NCBI RefSeq assembly: GCF_041537905.1
Contig: NZ_JBGRUO010000003.1
Location: 248,001-312,000, forward strand
Direction: 5' to 3'
DNA length: 64,000 nt
Origin: Ruegeria_C sp041537905
GTDB lineage: Bacteria > Pseudomonadota > Alphaproteobacteria > Rhodobacterales > Rhodobacteraceae
The position numbers and the translations under genes are program-made. The notes beneath the pieces were generated by a model. The model did no database searches. It was given only the letters and a program-made list of their open reading frames with translations, and was not told the DNA's origin. Positions 17,043 to 25,444 of the stretch are shown here, one piece after another; within the stretch, counting starts at the first letter, position 1; each line of letters starts with the position of its first letter.

Positions 17043-17438
17043 ATGTTGAGCGGAACGTGCCATTGCGGTGAGGTCGGCTGGACACTCGAAACGTTGCCAG
17101 ACAAGGTCACGGCTTGCAATTGCACCATATGTCGGCGTTATGGTGCCCTTTGGGCGTATGGACACATCGGCCATGATGTTCAAACGACTGGTCAAACACG
17201 CCCCTACAGGCGTCGTGATAGCGGGGACATCGACTTCCACTTTTGCGTCATTTGTGGCTGCGTGGCGCATTACATCGCCTGCGCTGCGGATGAACACGGC
17301 CGCAAGCGGGTCGGAGTGAATACTCGGATGGCCGACCCATCATTGATTGGCGAGCTTCCGATCCGTCATTTCGAGGGGCATGACAGCTTCAAAACCCTGC
17401 CGCCTGATGGAAGAACCGTGGCTGATATGTGGTTCTGA
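17043..17438 (+). CDS. GFA-family (Mss4-like fold) zinc protein
   Basis: A 131-residue protein of the family named after glutathione-dependent formaldehyde-activating enzyme. Zinc-binding cysteines appear as GTCHCGEVGW, ACNCTICRRYGALW and CVICGCVAHY. The ATG at 17043 has GGAG eight bases upstream and is preferred over a TTG six bases before it. Most members have no proven activity and are annotated generically; a thiol-related detoxifying role is only a family-level guess. It is convergent with the SnoaL-like gene downstream. Confidence 0.85.
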   Translation: MLSGTCHCGEVGWTLETLPDKVTACNCTICRRYGALWAYGHIGHDVQTTGQTRPYRRRDSGDIDFHFCVICGCVAHYIACAADEHGRKRVGVNTRMADPSLIGELPIRHFEGHDSFKTLPPDGRTVADMWF

Positions 17439-17496
17439 AACAGGTGCCAGCAATGCGCGGCGATGCGGCGAGAGATAGCCTCGTTTGCAATACTCG

Positions 17497-18261
17497 TCAG
17501 AACTTGCCGTTGTTGTTCTTCCATTCCGAGCGTGGAGAGATCTTTTCGGTCGTGTCCCAGTGTTCGACAAATTGTCCAACTTCCGCACGGAACAGATCAA
17601 AGAAAGCGCAATGCTGGCCGGCATATGCGCCTTCGCTGACGCAAAGTACGAAATTGCCCTCGGCCACGACCCGGTGCAGGTGATGGTAGTCGATCACGCG
17701 TTGGCCATCCTCGGCCTCTTCCAGCGCTGACATCAGGGATGCGCGACCATCGGTGAGGCGGGGATTGTGTTCGATATAGCCCTGTTCTGGGATGAATTCG
17801 GCGATCCGGTTCACCGCGCCGCCTATCAGTACGGTTTCGACAAAGCTGCGCGCGAGGCTGCGGTTGGTCTCGGTCAGGGCGTGATCGCTGGCCTCGGTCG
17901 GACCATCCACCATGCTGCGCCCCGAGGGATTCGGTCCCAATCGGGGCTGGATATTGTCCCAATGTTCGACCGCTTGACCCTCTTCGAACCGGAACAGCTC
18001 GAACCCGATGCGCCTTGTGGCGAAATCATATTCGGTATGGGCAAAGACAAAATCGCCATCCTCAAAGGCCCGCACGATGTTCACGCGTGGTGAGGTTTTT
18101 GACAGGCGCTGGAACAAGGCCGCCAGCCCTTCGCTGCCCTCATGGGTTTGCGGGTTGTGCTGGATGTATTTGGCTTCGTTCACCACCGAGATCGGCTCGG
18201 GATCGCCGGTCTCGATGCTTTTCAGCAAGGCGCGGATTCGATGTTTGTTGGCTTGCGGCAT
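17497..18261 (-). CDS. Two-domain SnoaL-like/NTF2-fold protein
   Basis: A 254-residue protein made of two diverged copies of a SnoaL-like (NTF2 fold) domain. Copy one (residues about 1-120) contains YIQHNPQTHEG and RFEEGQAVEHWDNIQP. Copy two (about 130-245) contains YIEHNPRLTDG and RAEVGQFVEHWDTTEK. The paired YIxHNP and VEHWD motifs show an internal duplication, and both copies keep the histidines that line the cavity in related polyketide-cyclase-like proteins. Such proteins often act on small hydrophobic ligands, but no substrate can be assigned. It lies 97 bases downstream of the alkD-like gene on the same strand and may be read from that operon. Confidence 0.82.
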   Translation of the reverse strand: MPQANKHRIRALLKSIETGDPEPISVVNEAKYIQHNPQTHEGSEGLAALFQRLSKTSPRVNIVRAFEDGDFVFAHTEYDFATRRIGFELFRFEEGQAVEHWDNIQPRLGPNPSGRSMVDGPTEASDHALTETNRSLARSFVETVLIGGAVNRIAEFIPEQGYIEHNPRLTDGRASLMSALEEAEDGQRVIDYHHLHRVVAEGNFVLCVSEGAYAGQHCAFFDLFRAEVGQFVEHWDTTEKISPRSEWKNNNGKF

Positions 18262-18358
18262 TGGCTTGGCAATCTGTTGTTTCGGGCATGGCTCGCCGCT
18301 TCAGACTGCGCGCAATTGGCCGGGTCAGCAAGGGCAAGGTTCCTGCCACCGGTGGAGC

Positions 18359-19036
18359 TCAGCGATCCAGATACTTTGCCGCCTCGCGCCGGGCAAAGGG
18401 TTTCATTGCCTCACCATGTTCGGCCAGAAAGGCGCGCACCCGTGGGGCGTCGTGTTTGGACAGGTCGCGCAGCCACCAGGCCACCGCTTTCTGAATGAAC
18501 CAGTCGCGGTCGGGCACGTAAGCAGCGGCCCAGCCCAGAATACGGTCGCGACGGTCCAGATCGTCATCCTTGGGATTGTTCTGTTTGGTCCAAGGCAGGG
18601 TGGAGACGAGCGCGGCGCGGCGGGTCCACATGTGATCGGACCGCGTCCAGCCCTCCACCTGATCCAGACGCGCCGGATCGGCCACCAGCCGTTTCGAGAT
18701 GGCGCCGCAGGCGTGATCCGCAATGGCCCAGCTGTCGAAGTCCGGCACCCAGCTCTGCAGCATCTCCCAGACCGCCTCATCAGGGCGGATGCGGGCTTGC
18801 GTCAGCAGCTTGCCGGCGGCGATGCGGGCCTCGAAGATATCGCTTTGCCAGAGCGCATCGGCCAGCGCGACCCGTTCCGGCACGCTCAAGGCCTGTCGCC
18901 ACGCCTTTGTCAGATCGTTGATCGCCGGGTTGGGAACCCCCAGCACGACTCGGCTCTGCTTGTGATAGGCCGCTTTCTGTTCGGCGCGACCCGGTTCGAT
19001 ATGAGCCTTGAGCTGGTCGAGATGGTCTGTAAGCAT
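18359..19036 (-). CDS. DNA alkylation repair protein (AlkD-like HEAT-repeat)
   Basis: A 225-residue all-helical protein of the DNA alkylation repair family (AlkC/AlkD-type glycosylases). Visible features are the N-terminal helix HLDQLKAHIEPGRAEQKAAY, the conserved PNPAINDLTKAWRQAL block, and SWAIADHACGAISKRLVADP and WTRRAALVSTLPWTK, which correspond to the helical repeats around the DNA cleft. The WAIAD region carries the acidic residue usually important in AlkD. It is last in glmU-glmS-flavin oxidase-alkD, eight bases after its neighbour, so it is probably expressed with cell-wall precursor genes. Confidence 0.85.
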   Translation of the reverse strand: MLTDHLDQLKAHIEPGRAEQKAAYHKQSRVVLGVPNPAINDLTKAWRQALSVPERVALADALWQSDIFEARIAAGKLLTQARIRPDEAVWEMLQSWVPDFDSWAIADHACGAISKRLVADPARLDQVEGWTRSDHMWTRRAALVSTLPWTKQNNPKDDDLDRRDRILGWAAAYVPDRDWFIQKAVAWWLRDLSKHDAPRVRAFLAEHGEAMKPFARREAAKYLDR

Positions 19037-19044
19037 CCCGACCC

Positions 19045-19587
19045 TCAGACCGGAACGCCGGTTGGCTTGCCGTCAAGGGTGGTCTGGTTTCTGTCGGCCC
19101 AATATTTGCGGATATCCTCGTCGGATTTCCCGTCGACCCATTTCTGCATCGTGTCGCGATCGGCGCGATAGTCCATGAAGGGCACGGTATAGCCGCAGGA
19201 GGTCTGCACCATCTCGATCTCGACATCGAAAATCTGTCGCGCGCTGCGATGGGGCGGGAAGTGGTGATCAAGCTCCGCCCAGTCGGGGTCTTCCGTATGA
19301 ACGGTGCGGGCCGTGCCATAGGCGCGCAGGATCAGCGGGCGGGTCTCGAACGAGCACCACATCAGCGTCATGCGCGTGTTTTCCAGCAGGTGGCCTGCGG
19401 TTTCATTGCCGCTGCCGGTCAGGTTCATCCACAAGATGCGGTTCGGCCCCATCACGCGCAGTGAGTCCATCCCTTTGGGTGAGATGTTGACCCGCCCCTC
19501 TGGCCCCGCCGAGCCGGTGAAGAACATGTGCTGCGCTTCGATGAAATTGCGATGGGCGTCGTCAAGCGCCGGAAACTGCTTTCCCAT
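19045..19587 (-). CDS. Pyridoxamine 5'-phosphate oxidase-family flavoprotein
   Basis: A 180-residue split-barrel protein. MGKQFPALDDAHRNFIEAQH leads into FFTGSAGPEGRVNISPKGMD and RILWMNLTGSGNETAGHLLE, the FMN-binding pattern of the PNPOx-like general-oxidoreductase group, and the protein ends in a short C-terminal tail. It is not PdxH itself, which is longer with a different C-terminus. Such proteins bind FMN, F420 or haem, and their substrates are mostly unknown. It starts three bases after the glmS stop and ends eight bases before alkD, in one minus-strand operon. Confidence 0.85.
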   Translation of the reverse strand: MGKQFPALDDAHRNFIEAQHMFFTGSAGPEGRVNISPKGMDSLRVMGPNRILWMNLTGSGNETAGHLLENTRMTLMWCSFETRPLILRAYGTARTVHTEDPDWAELDHHFPPHRSARQIFDVEIEMVQTSCGYTVPFMDYRADRDTMQKWVDGKSDEDIRKYWADRNQTTLDGKPTGVPV

Positions 19588-19590
19588 GGG

Positions 19591-21414
19591 TTACTCCACT
19601 GTGACCGATTTCGCGAGATTGCGCGGCTGATCCACATCGGTGCCCTTGGCGACCGCAGTATGATAGGCCAGCAACTGCGCCGGGACTGCGTAAAGGATCG
19701 GCGTCAGGCTGGGATGGGAATGTGGCATCCGCACCGTGGACCAGACACCATCCTGCGCCTCGGCGATGCCATCATCATCCGAGATCAGCAGCACCTTGCC
19801 TTTGCGCGCCATCACCTCCTGCATGTTCGAGATGCTCTTGTCGAACAGCGCATCGCGCGGGGCCATCACAACCACCGGCATATGCTTGTCTATCAGCGCG
19901 ATGGGGCCGTGTTTCAGCTCACCAGATGCGTAAGCTTCGGCGTGTATATAGCTGATTTCTTTCAGTTTCAGCGCTCCTTCATGGGCAAGCGGGTACATCA
20001 CGCCGCGCCCGAGGAACAGCACGTCGCGCGCTTCGCTCAGCTTCTGCGCGGCGGCGCGGATCGCGTCCTCCTGATCCAGCGCAGCGTTTAGCAGCGCGGG
20101 CAGCCCGCGCAGCGCTGATATGTGATCGGCGATCTGTTCCGGCGTCAGCGTGCCCCGATCCTGCGCCGCCTTCAGCGCCAGCATCAACAGCACGCTAAGC
20201 TGGCAGGTGAAGGCCTTGGTCGAAGCCACGCCAATCTCGACCCCGGCATGGATTTCCAACGCCAACTGGCTTTCCCGCGCGATTGAGCTTTCGGGGACAT
20301 TGACCACCGACACGATCTTGTCCGCCTTGCCTTCGCAATAGCGCAGCGCGGCCAGCGTGTCGGCGGTTTCGCCCGATTGGCTGACGAACAGCGCCACGGT
20401 GCGGTCCGGGATCGGAGGCTCGCGGTACCGGAACTCAGAGGCGATATCGACCTCGACCGGAATGCGCGCCAGTTGCTCGAACCAGTATTTTGCAGTGAGG
20501 CAGGCAAAATAGGCGGTGCCGCAGGCCACCATGGTCAGCCGGTCGATCTGACTGAAATCGAGCCCCTCGCCGGGCAGGTGCACGTCGTCAGAGCCAGAGG
20601 GCAGGTAGGCGCGGATGGCCTCGGCGATCACCGTGGGTTGCTCGGCGATTTCCTTGGCCATGAAGTGTTTGTGCCCGGCCTTGTCGGTGCGGGTCCGGTC
20701 GGCGGCGATCTTGCGCATCTCGCGGTTGGCGAGTTCACCCTGCGCATCGCGGATCTCCAGCGAAGTGCGGGTCAGAACGGCGCGGTCGCCTTCTTCAAGA
20801 TAGGTGATCCGATCGGTCAGCGGCGCCAATGCGATCGCGTCCGAACCTACGAACATCTCACCGTCACCATGGCCGATGGCCAGCGGCGAGCCCTTGCGGG
20901 CGGCAACGATCAGGTCTTCTTCGCCATCAAAGAGGAAGGCCAGCGCAAAGGCCCCTTCCAGCCGGTCAATGGCGCGGTTGGCCGCCGTAACCGGATCAAG
21001 CCCAGAGCGCAGGAAATACTCGGTCAGCAGGGCGACTGTTTCGGTGTCGGTTTCGGTCTGGAATTCGATGCCGTGCTCGGCCAGTTCGGCGCGCAATTCG
21101 CGGTAATTCTCGACAATGCCGTTATGCACTACGGCCACCGATCCGGCGCGATGCGGATGGGCATTGCCGACCGAAGGGGCGCCATGGGTGGCCCAGCGGG
21201 TATGGCCGATACCGGACTTGCCTTGCAGGGGTTCATGCACCAGCAGGTCGCTGAGATTGACCAGCTTGCCGACCGCGCGACGGCGATCCAGCGCGCCCTT
21301 GTTCACGGTGGCGATCCCGGCGCTGTCATAGCCGCGATATTCCAGCCGTTTCAGCGCCTCAACCAGAATGGGGGCGGCTTCATGATCCCCAAGAACACCT
21401 ACAATTCCACACAT
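19591..21414 (-). CDS. glmS: Glutamine--fructose-6-phosphate aminotransferase (isomerizing)
   Basis: Makes glucosamine-6-phosphate, the first committed step to UDP-GlcNAc for peptidoglycan and lipid A. The 607 residues start MCGIVGVLGDHEAAPILVEA, with the catalytic Cys after the removed methionine. The glutaminase domain shows KRLEYRGYDSAGIAT and GHTRWATHGAPS. Two SIS domains follow, with VACGTAYFACLTAKYWFE, SQSGETADTLAALR and a C-terminus ending DQPRNLAKSVTVE. The start is three bases beyond the glmU stop. Neither an obvious glmS ribozyme nor a long leader is present, as expected outside Gram-positive bacteria. Confidence 0.97.
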   Translation of the reverse strand: MCGIVGVLGDHEAAPILVEALKRLEYRGYDSAGIATVNKGALDRRRAVGKLVNLSDLLVHEPLQGKSGIGHTRWATHGAPSVGNAHPHRAGSVAVVHNGIVENYRELRAELAEHGIEFQTETDTETVALLTEYFLRSGLDPVTAANRAIDRLEGAFALAFLFDGEEDLIVAARKGSPLAIGHGDGEMFVGSDAIALAPLTDRITYLEEGDRAVLTRTSLEIRDAQGELANREMRKIAADRTRTDKAGHKHFMAKEIAEQPTVIAEAIRAYLPSGSDDVHLPGEGLDFSQIDRLTMVACGTAYFACLTAKYWFEQLARIPVEVDIASEFRYREPPIPDRTVALFVSQSGETADTLAALRYCEGKADKIVSVVNVPESSIARESQLALEIHAGVEIGVASTKAFTCQLSVLLMLALKAAQDRGTLTPEQIADHISALRGLPALLNAALDQEDAIRAAAQKLSEARDVLFLGRGVMYPLAHEGALKLKEISYIHAEAYASGELKHGPIALIDKHMPVVVMAPRDALFDKSISNMQEVMARKGKVLLISDDDGIAEAQDGVWSTVRMPHSHPSLTPILYAVPAQLLAYHTAVAKGTDVDQPRNLAKSVTVE

Positions 21415-21416
21415 CT

Positions 21417-22769
21417 CTACTGACCTTTCGACAGGTTTTCTTTCTTCTTCCGTAGTATGGAGAAGAGTTTTTTGGCATAGCCCGGCTTGTTGTCCTGTTT
21501 GGCGCGCGCAACGGCCAGCGCATCCGGCTCGATGTTGCGGGTCACCACCGTGCCCGTTGCAGTCATCGCGCCATCGCCAACAGTGACGGGGGCCACCAGC
21601 ATCGTGTTCGAGCCGATGAAGACACCTTCGCCAATCTCGGTCCGGTGCTTCATGAAGCCATCATAGTTGCAGGTAATGGTGCCTGCGCCGATATTGCTTT
21701 TGGCTCCGATGCTGGCATCGCCGACATAGCTCAGATGGTTGACCTTGGCCCCTTCGGCGATCTCTGCATTCTTGATCTCGACGAAATTGCCGACCTTTGC
21801 GTCTTCGGCCAGTTCAGCACCCGGTCGCAAGCGGGCATAAGGCCCGACCACGGCGCCCCGGCTGACATGGCAGCCCTCCAGATGCGAAAAGGCGCGGATC
21901 TGCGCGCCGCTTTCCACTGTTACGCCGGGGCCGAAGACCACATTGGGTTCGATCACGCTATCACGCCCGATCACGGTGTCGGCGGCAAGATAGACGGTCT
22001 CGGGGGCCATCAGCGTCACGCCCTGTTCCAGCAGCGCCGCGCGGGCGGCGGCCTGAAACACCGCATCTGCCTGCGCCAGATCAGCGCGCGAGTTCACGCC
22101 CAGCGTCTCAGCCTCGGCGCAGGCCACGGCGGTGACATTCAGGTTGCGGGCGCGGGCCAGTTCGACCACATCGGTCAGGTAATATTCGCCCGAGGCGTTG
22201 TCGTTGCCGACCGCCGCGATCAAGTCGAACAGCGTGCCGGCGTCACAGGCCAGCAGGCCGGAATTGCAGAAGCTGATCGCGCGTTCGGCCTCGCTCGCGT
22301 CCTTGAATTCCACGATGCGCTCCAACCGGTCGCCATTCATCACCAACCGTCCGTAGCGGGCCGGATCGGCAGCCTCAAAGCCCAGGATGACAAGATCATT
22401 CTCGGCGCGAGCGGCAATCATCCGCTCCAGCGTTTGAGGTTGAATGAAGGGGGTATCGCCATAAAGCACCACCACATCGCCCTCGAAACCGTCGAGCGCC
22501 GCGCGCGCCTGATCGACCGCGTGGGCGGTGCCAAGCTGTTCCTCCTGCAGGACAACCTGCGCGGTGTCATCCTCGGATAGCGCGGCCTTCGTCACCGACT
22601 CCGCCCCATGTCCGGCAACGATGACGGTGCGTTCGGGGGCGAGCGCGCGGCCTGCGCGCATGGCGTGAACCAGCATCGGGGTCTGAGCGATGGGATGTAG
22701 GACCTTGGGCATATCCGAGTTCATCCGGGTGCCCTTGCCTGCGGCAAGAATGACGAGAGCGCTGCTCAT
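21417..22769 (-). CDS. glmU: Bifunctional GlmU: GlcN-1-P acetyltransferase / GlcNAc-1-P uridyltransferase
   Basis: Makes UDP-N-acetylglucosamine. The 450 residues start at ATG 22769 (MSSALVILAAGKGTRMNSDM); an upstream extension of 21 residues is rejected because the nucleotide-binding LAAGKGTRM must be near the N-terminus. The uridyltransferase domain covers residues 1 to about 230. The left-handed beta-helix acetyltransferase follows, with NIGAGTITCNYDGFMKHRT and FIGSNTMLVAPVTVGDGAMT. It heads the operon with glmS, so two of the steps to UDP-GlcNAc are coupled here. It is divergent from the HAD phosphatase gene over 133 bases. Confidence 0.97.
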   Translation of the reverse strand: MSSALVILAAGKGTRMNSDMPKVLHPIAQTPMLVHAMRAGRALAPERTVIVAGHGAESVTKAALSEDDTAQVVLQEEQLGTAHAVDQARAALDGFEGDVVVLYGDTPFIQPQTLERMIAARAENDLVILGFEAADPARYGRLVMNGDRLERIVEFKDASEAERAISFCNSGLLACDAGTLFDLIAAVGNDNASGEYYLTDVVELARARNLNVTAVACAEAETLGVNSRADLAQADAVFQAAARAALLEQGVTLMAPETVYLAADTVIGRDSVIEPNVVFGPGVTVESGAQIRAFSHLEGCHVSRGAVVGPYARLRPGAELAEDAKVGNFVEIKNAEIAEGAKVNHLSYVGDASIGAKSNIGAGTITCNYDGFMKHRTEIGEGVFIGSNTMLVAPVTVGDGAMTATGTVVTRNIEPDALAVARAKQDNKPGYAKKLFSILRKKKENLSKGQ

Positions 22770-22902
22770 GAAAAGTGATTTCTCTTTGTATTTTCCTTGT
22801 GCCCGTTTTATCCGCTGGGGGCAGGGGCGCAAGCGCTGGTGCGATCAAATGAGATTGCGGGCTGCAACAGTGCGCGGCAGATACGCGCCGACAGGAGGCA
22901 GG

Positions 22903-23598
22903 ATGCGGACGGTTATATTCGATCTCGATGGCACGCTGGCCGACACATCCGGCGACTTGCTGGAGGCGGCAAATGCCTGTTTCAGAATGATGGGCCATGG
23001 CGATGTGCTGGTACATGGAGCGGACGCGGGCGTTGCCGTGCGCGGCGGGCGGATGATGCTGACACATGGGCTGCACCGTGTTGGCCAGTTCGATGCGGAG
23101 ACGGTCGACAGCTATTATCCCGTGCTGCTGGAGGCCTATGCCGACAAGATCAATGTTCACACATTCCTCTACCCTTCGGCGATGGACGCGGTCGAGCGTC
23201 TGAAAACCGCAGGCTATGGCGTGGGCATCTGTACCAACAAACCCGAGGGCCATGCCGATCTGCTGCTGCAGCGCCTTGGCATACGCGACGCCTTTGCCGC
23301 ACTGGTGGGGGCTGACACGCTGCCGGTGCGCAAACCTGATCCCGCGCCTCTGCGCGAGGCGGCAAAGCGTGCAGGCGGGCATCCGGATCACTGCTTGCTG
23401 GTGGGCGATTCCGATACCGACCGCAACACCGCGCGTGCTGCTGGTGTGCCTTCGATTCTGGTGACCTTCGGGCCATCCGGCGAGGATATGTCGGCGCTGG
23501 AGCCCGAGGCGCTGTTGCATGATTTTGCGCACCTGCCGGATCTGGTGCCGGACCTGATCGGGCATCCGGGTGCGCCTGCAAAGGCCGCGCGGGCTTGA
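22903..23598 (+). CDS. gph: HAD-family phosphatase (phosphoglycolate phosphatase-like)
   Basis: A 231-residue HAD hydrolase. MRTVIFDLDGTLADTSGDLL carries the nucleophile motif DxDGT. ICTNKPEGHADLL is motif II, with the lysine of motif III in RKPDPAPLREA and the metal-binding DD-like acidic pair in LVGDSDTDRNTARAAG. The layout fits Gph, which removes 2-phosphoglycolate, but related HAD enzymes look alike, so the symbol is tentative. The start at 22903 has AGGAGG upstream; the frame is open further upstream without a ribosome binding site. A DegT-family aminotransferase gene starts 31 bases after its stop. Confidence 0.82.
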   Translation: MRTVIFDLDGTLADTSGDLLEAANACFRMMGHGDVLVHGADAGVAVRGGRMMLTHGLHRVGQFDAETVDSYYPVLLEAYADKINVHTFLYPSAMDAVERLKTAGYGVGICTNKPEGHADLLLQRLGIRDAFAALVGADTLPVRKPDPAPLREAAKRAGGHPDHCLLVGDSDTDRNTARAAGVPSILVTFGPSGEDMSALEPEALLHDFAHLPDLVPDLIGHPGAPAKAARA

Positions 23599-23629
23599 CC
23601 GGGTCGCGCACGCGCTCCACAAACGCCGC

Positions 23630-24823
23630 ATGACAGAGAGATTTACCGGCAGTTTCACCCAACAGGAACCCATCCCTGACGACGCCATCGCGGCAGCGCT
23701 GGATGTGCTGCGCCATGGGCGCTTGCATCGCTACAACGTGGCCGAGGGCGAAGCGGGCGAAACCGCGCTGCTGGAACAGGAATTCGCCGCACAGACCGGC
23801 GCACGCTACTGCCTCGCCGTGGCCTCGGGCGGATATGCGATGGCAACGGCGCTGCGGGCCGTGGGCGTTAAGCCCGGTGATCGGGTCCTGTCCAACGCTT
23901 TCACGCTTGCCCCAGTGCCCGGTGCGATCGCCTCGGTTGGGGCGGTGCCGGAATTTGTCGGCGTGACCGAAGGCCTGACCATCGATCTGGACGATCTGGC
24001 GGCCAAGCTGGACCGCGCCAGCGTGCTGCTGCTCAGTCATATGCGCGGGCATATCTGCGACATGGACCGGTTGATGGCCATGTGCGACGCCGCTCAGGTC
24101 ACGGTGATCGAGGATTGCGCGCATACGATGGGGGCAAGCTGGCGCGAGGTGCCTTCGGGACGACACGGGGCGGTGGGCTGTTATTCCTGTCAGACCTACA
24201 AACATGTGAATTCCGGCGAAGGCGGCTTGCTGGTCACTGATGACGAAGAGCTTGCGGCGCGGGCCGTGATGCTGTCGGGGTCTTACATGCTCTATGGGCG
24301 TCACAAGGCGGCGCCATCGCCGGAGGTGTTCGAGCGGGTCAAATACGTGACCCCCAACATTTCTGGCCGGATGGACAATCTGCGCGCCGCGATTCTGCGC
24401 CCGCAACTGCGCAATCTGGGCACGCAGGTGGCCCGCTGGAACGAACGCTACCGGGCGCTGGAAGACGGGCTTCGCGACACGCCGGGCCTGACGGTTATCG
24501 ATCGGCCCGAGGAGGAAAGTTATGTCGGTTCGTCGATCCAGTTTCTGTTGCTCGACTGGCAGGACGAGGCGCTGTGTGATGTGATCGATCGCTGTGCCGC
24601 GCGCGGGGTCGAGCTGAAATGGTTCGGCGCGCCGGAGCCGGTGGCCTTTACCTCGCGCTATGACAGCTGGCGCTATGCGCCGTCTGAGCCAATGCCCGCG
24701 ACCGACCGGGTTTTGGCGGGCATTGTCGATATGCGCGTGCCGCTGACTTTCAGTGCCGAGGATTGCGCGCTGATCGCGCGGATCATCCGCTCGGAAGTGA
24801 CCCGCGCCCATAACGCGGCCTAG
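23630..24823 (+). CDS. DegT/DnrJ/EryC1/StrS-family aminotransferase
   Basis: A 397-residue PLP-dependent enzyme of the sugar aminotransferase superfamily. The PLP-site lysine is in CYSCQTYKHVNSGEGGLLV. The preceding VIEDCAHTMGASW holds the cofactor aspartate, and SGGYAMATALRAVGVKPGDR is the usual N-terminal block. The C-terminal small domain is complete. Many relatives act on nucleotide-linked keto sugars in surface glycan synthesis, but no other glycan genes flank it, so the substrate stays open. The ATG at 23630 has no strong ribosome binding site. Its closeness to the upstream phosphatase gene (31 bases) suggests cotranscription. Confidence 0.83.
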   Translation: MTERFTGSFTQQEPIPDDAIAAALDVLRHGRLHRYNVAEGEAGETALLEQEFAAQTGARYCLAVASGGYAMATALRAVGVKPGDRVLSNAFTLAPVPGAIASVGAVPEFVGVTEGLTIDLDDLAAKLDRASVLLLSHMRGHICDMDRLMAMCDAAQVTVIEDCAHTMGASWREVPSGRHGAVGCYSCQTYKHVNSGEGGLLVTDDEELAARAVMLSGSYMLYGRHKAAPSPEVFERVKYVTPNISGRMDNLRAAILRPQLRNLGTQVARWNERYRALEDGLRDTPGLTVIDRPEEESYVGSSIQFLLLDWQDEALCDVIDRCAARGVELKWFGAPEPVAFTSRYDSWRYAPSEPMPATDRVLAGIVDMRVPLTFSAEDCALIARIIRSEVTRAHNAA

Positions 24824-24874
24824 CGCCGCCCGGCGAACATGTTAGGCTGCCCTCATTTGAGGGAGCTTTTGGCC

Positions 24875-25354
24875 ATGGCAAAACCGCAACGCGGTGGGAA
24901 ATCCGTTGATCACAAGAAGGAAAAGATCAAGGTCACGACCGCAAAGGCTGATGAAAAGAAGAAATTCGCCGAAGAGGTGAAAAAGCGCAAACTGGCGCTG
25001 ACTCTGGTGAAACAGGCGGAAGCCAAGGTGGTTGCCGCGATCAAGAACGCCAAGAAGGGCGAGGATGCCATCGAGAAACTCGATGCCGGTATCCTGCAGA
25101 TCGATACCAAGATCGAGGCCCTGAAGGTTGAGCGCGAGAAGCGGCTGAAGCAGCGCCAGGAATTGCACACCAATGTGCAGCGCCTTGGCCGTGCTGCCGT
25201 GAAAGAGATGCAGCAGCATTACGCGCAAGTGAAGGTCAACGTGCCGGGGCAACTGCCGCCCCCGCCACCGGTGAATGTCGGCACGGCGGGATTCGTGATG
25301 CTGCTCGCTGCGTGGCCCGTGCTCTGGAAGAAGATCAAATCGAAACTGTCATGA
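24875..25354 (+). CDS. Lysine-rich coiled-coil protein with C-terminal hydrophobic segment
   Basis: A 159-residue hypothetical protein. From MAKPQRGGKSVDHKKEKIK on, residues 1-115 are very rich in Lys, Glu and Ala and read as a long helical coiled coil (EEVKKRKLALTLVKQAEAK and KIEALKVEREKRLKQRQELH). A proline cluster (PPPPPV) follows, then a hydrophobic GTAGFVMLLAAWPVLW and a basic tail KKIKSKLS. This suggests a cytoplasmic coiled coil fastened to the membrane by its C-terminus. Upstream in-frame starts at 24839 lack a ribosome binding site. No family is recognised, and no function is assigned. Confidence 0.7.
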   Translation: MAKPQRGGKSVDHKKEKIKVTTAKADEKKKFAEEVKKRKLALTLVKQAEAKVVAAIKNAKKGEDAIEKLDAGILQIDTKIEALKVEREKRLKQRQELHTNVQRLGRAAVKEMQQHYAQVKVNVPGQLPPPPPVNVGTAGFVMLLAAWPVLWKKIKSKLS

Positions 25355-25358
25355 CGTT

Positions 25359-25374
25359 CTGAACACTTGTTCAG
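25359..25374. promoter_or_regulatory. Palindrome CTGAACACTTGTTCAG, candidate operator upstream of ivd
   Basis: Two 7-base arms (CTGAACA and TGTTCAG) flank a 2-base centre, just after the preceding gene's stop. It shares the TGAAC...GTTCA form with the site at 25409-25422. Spaced pairs of this form are typical of TetR-type operators; binding is inferred. Confidence 0.5.
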
Positions 25375-25408
25375 TTCTTCTTTGACGGGCGCATTTTTGG
25401 GTGTTATA

Positions 25409-25422
25409 TGAACGCCTGTTCA
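25409..25422. promoter_or_regulatory. Second TGAAC-N4-GTTCA palindrome upstream of ivd
   Basis: TGAACGCCTGTTCA repeats the TGAAC...TGTTCA pattern of the site at 25359-25374, 49 bases centre to centre. It is 22 bases before the ivd ATG, where bound repressor would block transcription or initiation. Candidate operator only. Confidence 0.5.
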
Positions 25423-25444
25423 ATAATCGGAAGGGAGGCCGGTG

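Noticed and set aside
22690..22902. A 71-codon upstream extension of the HAD phosphatase
   Set aside because: It overlaps the glmU start, lacks a ribosome binding site, and the HAD motif must be close to the N-terminus.
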